DNA from: an uncultured Chryseobacterium sp. | Lineage (GTDB): Bacteria; Bacteroidota; Bacteroidia; Flavobacteriales; Weeksellaceae | Assembly (NCBI GenBank): GCA_913778275.1 | Contig: CAJYWN010000018.1 | Coordinates: forward strand, 1-44,364 | Direction: 5' to 3' | Length of the DNA stretch: 44,364 bases | Made by a program: the position numbers and the translations under genes | Shown: in pieces, positions 42,304 through 44,364 of the stretch | Layout: the number at the start of each line of letters is the position of its first letter | Position numbering within the stretch: the first letter of the stretch is position 1 | Notes under the pieces: generated by a model | Databases searched by the model: none | What the model was told of the DNA's origin: nothing | Seen by the model: only the letters and a program-made list of their open reading frames with translations

Positions 42304-43539
42304 TTATGTTTTTTCTATTGTTTTAAAAAAAATATCTTCCGAAAGCTTATATGGATCAGGATAAATATATGATTTATTAATACCTTTATCATTTAATTTT
42401 TGAATTATATAATCCTCCAAACTTTTGTTTATATTAACGCATATACAAAATCTATAATTGTCTTCGTGGGGATTGTTTTCTTTATAGATATCCATACTAT
42501 TTTCTTCCAATGATTTAATTGGATTATTGTTAAAAATAAATACACCATTCTGATTAACTACATTCAGATTATTATTCAAAGAAAATGGTATCAAATAATC
42601 TTCCTTTTCATCAGTATCGGAAAAATAAGCCATAGGATAAATAAATAGCCCTTCAATAGTGGACGCTTTAGTAATTAACTTTTTTCCATAGAGTATTTTT
42701 GTTGTTAGACCAAGTCTATTTGGACTAAAGAATTTGTTCATATTTTCTTCATCAATACCTTCAAGTTCTGCGTTTCTTGAAGTATCTTCTTTAACTTTAC
42801 TTTCTAAACTTTTTAATACTTCATTAACTATATTTCTTAAGCTGGAATTTTTTATATGTTTTTCTTCTAAAATATAAATACTAAAATAATTGTCTATGTC
42901 AAGCTTAATATCCTTATTTAAGTTTTCACTACCAAAAAATAAAGCAATATCTAAGTTATAGGTCCAGTCTAAAAGAGGTGTTTGGCAACCATAGTGTTGC
43001 AAAAAGCTTAAAATAGCAATGTCATTTTCTGGTGAAATTCCATTTATTTTTAAAAAATTTGTGAGCAAGTTATTATTTTGCTTTCGAGCATTATCAACCA
43101 GATTTTTTAAGAACCCTTGGTAGGGTATTTCTTTTTTTAGATAATCATTTAATATCCAAAACCTTTGCAATGAATTGTATAACCTCCATTTAGATTCTTT
43201 TACTCCTCTAAATAAAATTTCTTTTTTTTCAATATATTCCTTATAGAAACTATCGAATTCATCTTTAGCTTCAATATTTATTTGATCAAAAAATTGCTCT
43301 TTTTGTATTATTGATTTGTACTCACTTAAGCTTTTACCATCAAAATGAGGGTTGTCTAAATGTGTAGCAATTATACTAAGCATAGCAGAATTAATTGCAG
43401 GTGTGATACTTTTAGCAATTACTTTTCCATTATCATCAAACTTTATTTTTTTTAGATCCTCAATTAGCGGTGGAAAAATAAGATCACCTCCATTATCTAA
43501 CCATTCTTTAAAATATTTATATTTAAGATCGGCGTCCAT
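42304..43539 (-). CDS. FRG domain protein
   Basis: A 411-aa soluble protein with an FRG domain: LFRGVKESKWRLYNSLQR (about 109-126, containing F110-R111-G112), then ILSFLQHYGCQTPLLDWTYN (about 176-195) and LDIALFFGSEN. FRG proteins are widespread in mobile and defence-rich regions, but their activity is not established. The remaining N- and C-terminal regions are not recognised. The gene is markedly more AT-rich than the housekeeping genes in this window, suggesting transfer. It follows two small membrane-protein genes on the same strand after 139 bp. Confidence 0.85.
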   Translation of the reverse strand: MDADLKYKYFKEWLDNGGDLIFPPLIEDLKKIKFDDNGKVIAKSITPAINSAMLSIIATHLDNPHFDGKSLSEYKSIIQKEQFFDQINIEAKDEFDSFYKEYIEKKEILFRGVKESKWRLYNSLQRFWILNDYLKKEIPYQGFLKNLVDNARKQNNNLLTNFLKINGISPENDIAILSFLQHYGCQTPLLDWTYNLDIALFFGSENLNKDIKLDIDNYFSIYILEEKHIKNSSLRNIVNEVLKSLESKVKEDTSRNAELEGIDEENMNKFFSPNRLGLTTKILYGKKLITKASTIEGLFIYPMAYFSDTDEKEDYLIPFSLNNNLNVVNQNGVFIFNNNPIKSLEENSMDIYKENNPHEDNYRFCICVNINKSLEDYIIQKLNDKGINKSYIYPDPYKLSEDIFFKTIEKT

Positions 43540-43578
43540 ATTTATAATTAATATATAAGAATAAAAAATCTACATCTA

Positions 43579-43604
43579 TAGATTAACATTGAAGAATTAA
43601 TCTA
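43579..43604. promoter_or_regulatory. 8-bp inverted repeat upstream of the FRG gene
   Basis: TAGATTAA and TTAATCTA pair perfectly around 10 bases, 40 bases before the FRG start. It may be an operator or a weak terminator of the upstream pair. Confidence 0.4.
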
Positions 43605-43678
43605 ATTGAACATAATTACTTTAAATAAATAATTATAATACTTACTATATTATATTCATAAGAAATTTTGTTTTTCAT

Positions 43679-44002
43679 TCAAATGTTAAAGTAAAATTTT
43701 AATATTAATGTTATAATTATAGAAACTGCAATACCAGATATAAATAAAATATAATCTCTATATGCGCTTCTTTTTTCCCCTCTAGACATTATTTCTTCGA
43801 AATATGGAATCGCTTCGATTGGAACTCTTTGTAGAGTTTCTACTTTTTGCTTTAATTGCTGTTCTTCTCCTGATAATCTTTCAAGCCTTTTTTCCAAAAA
43901 ATCAATCCCCCTTTCTTTTTCTCTCATTAATTCATTAAATTCATTGGTAGCTTTTTCAACTTCTGAAAATGCTTTATCTAAAGTTGAAATAGTCTCACTC
44001 AA
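43679..44002 (-). CDS. Coiled-coil protein with C-terminal membrane anchor
   Basis: A 107-aa protein: a long helical, strongly charged region (SEVEKATNEFNELMREKERG, then IDFLEKRLERLSGEEQQLKQ; about 5-65) predicted to form a coiled coil, then a short linker and one membrane helix near the end (YILFISGIAVSIIITLILKF). The start overlaps the stop of the upstream small membrane protein gene by 4 bases (ATGA), so they are translated together. I do not recognise a family. The base composition is very AT-rich. Confidence 0.7.
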   Translation of the reverse strand: MSETISTLDKAFSEVEKATNEFNELMREKERGIDFLEKRLERLSGEEQQLKQKVETLQRVPIEAIPYFEEIMSRGEKRSAYRDYILFISGIAVSIIITLILKFYFNI

Positions 44003-44184
44003 TCTTTGTTTATATGATTTATCGTTAGTATCAATATCAAAATCTTTAGTAAACCTTTGTTAAAAGGCTTTTCTTTATCTTCTTTATTTAATTTTCTTAA
44101 ATAATTTTCCGTTAATTTTTTTAAAATAGGAAACAAAGCTCCAAGTAAAGAAGCTAATAAGGCGGATATAATTTCTATTCCCAT
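43999..44184 (-). CDS. Small membrane protein, first gene of an AT-rich cassette
   Basis: A 61-aa protein with a hydrophobic N-terminal segment (IEIISALLASLLGALFPIL), a basic middle (KKLTENYLRKLNKEDKEKPF) and a second hydrophobic segment (LLKILILILTI). It has a predicted -7 box 37 bases upstream. It overlaps the coiled-coil gene by 4 bases. It could be a membrane partner of that protein. No family is recognised. Confidence 0.6.
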   Translation of the reverse strand: MGIEIISALLASLLGALFPILKKLTENYLRKLNKEDKEKPFNKGLLKILILILTINHINKD

Positions 44185-44220
44185 TTTTTGAGTGAAAATT
44201 TATGGTTTAATTAGTTTTTT

Positions 44221-44228
44221 CAAATATA
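44221..44228 (-). promoter_or_regulatory. Predicted -7 box of the AT-rich cassette
   Basis: TATATTTG on the minus strand fits TAnnTTTG, with a leader of about 30 nt. Confidence 0.45.
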
Positions 44229-44292
44229 ATTAAAAAAATTGTAACGTCCTGAAAAAATGATACAGGATTTAACAAATAAAAATATTTACTAA

Positions 44293-44325
44293 GCGGTGCA
44301 GATATTATTATTTGCACTGCTTTTG
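44293..44325 (+). terminator. Hairpin with T run near the right edge
   Basis: GCGGTGCA and TGCACTGC pair (one G-U) around 12 bases, followed by TTTTGTTTTT. No plus-strand gene ends here, so it may be a remnant or serve a transcript I do not see. Confidence 0.5.
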
Positions 44326-44364
44326 TTTTTATAAGATTTAGGTATGAGCTCCTGCTGCCGGTGC

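Noticed and set aside
1..44364. tRNA, rRNA or riboswitch genes
   Set aside because: I scanned by eye for T-loop words and conserved rRNA stretches in the spacers and saw none; a covariance-model search would be needed to exclude them fully.

Overview
The window looks like chromosomal DNA of a flavobacterium of the Chryseobacterium/Elizabethkingia group (Bacteroidota, Weeksellaceae). This rests on AT-rich coding DNA, start codons without Shine-Dalgarno motifs, many -7 boxes of the Bacteroidota type TAnnTTTG, type IX secretion (T9SS) C-terminal sorting domains, and the protein families present. Species is inferred, not proven. All coordinates and pairings were read by hand.

Layout. 1-9.3 kb: a cut-off reading frame, then rpoB, rpoC and a DUF3467 gene; rpoB has its own promoter and a leader of about 320 nt. 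9.4-13.3 kb: a Crp/Fnr regulator followed by a tightly packed five-gene envelope operon (outer-membrane barrel, c-type cytochrome lipoprotein, YceI, periplasmic ankyrin protein, DOMON-like T9SS cargo), with a CRP-like GTGA-N6-TCAC site in front. 13.3-26.4 kb: mostly housekeeping (MHS transporter, ABC exporter, alpha/beta hydrolase with a second Crp/Fnr protein, truA, lpxK overlapping a purine nucleoside phosphorylase gene, a thioredoxin-like lipoprotein, dinB, cytoplasmic alpha-amylase, carboxylesterase). 26.6-36.5 kb: alcohol dehydrogenase, two divergent HxlR-regulated oxidoreductase loci, an NPP-type phosphodiesterase, surface proteins, a rifampin ADP-ribosyltransferase (arr) next to a RibD/DHFR-fold gene, and a CpeT/CpcT-like lipoprotein.

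36.5-44.4 kb is an accessory region: a lone tyrosine recombinase, a frameshifted gene, a duplicated 3' fragment of the HxlR gene, lipoproteins, and then the most unusual locus. This is a SymE-like AbrB-fold gene whose stop codon runs straight into about eight 41-42 bp tandem units, each able to form a small hairpin in the symE-strand RNA. It faces a small XRE regulator across a perfect 20-bp palindrome, and its predicted 5' leader carries another hairpin sharing 12 exact bases with the array. Further right is a very AT-rich three-gene cassette: a small membrane protein, a coiled-coil membrane protein and an FRG-domain protein, resembling an accessory or defence island.

Main themes: transcription core and its drug-resistance counterpart (wild-type-like rifampin pocket in RpoB plus arr), one-component regulators next to their likely targets, and a candidate SymE/repeat-RNA/XRE module at the right end.
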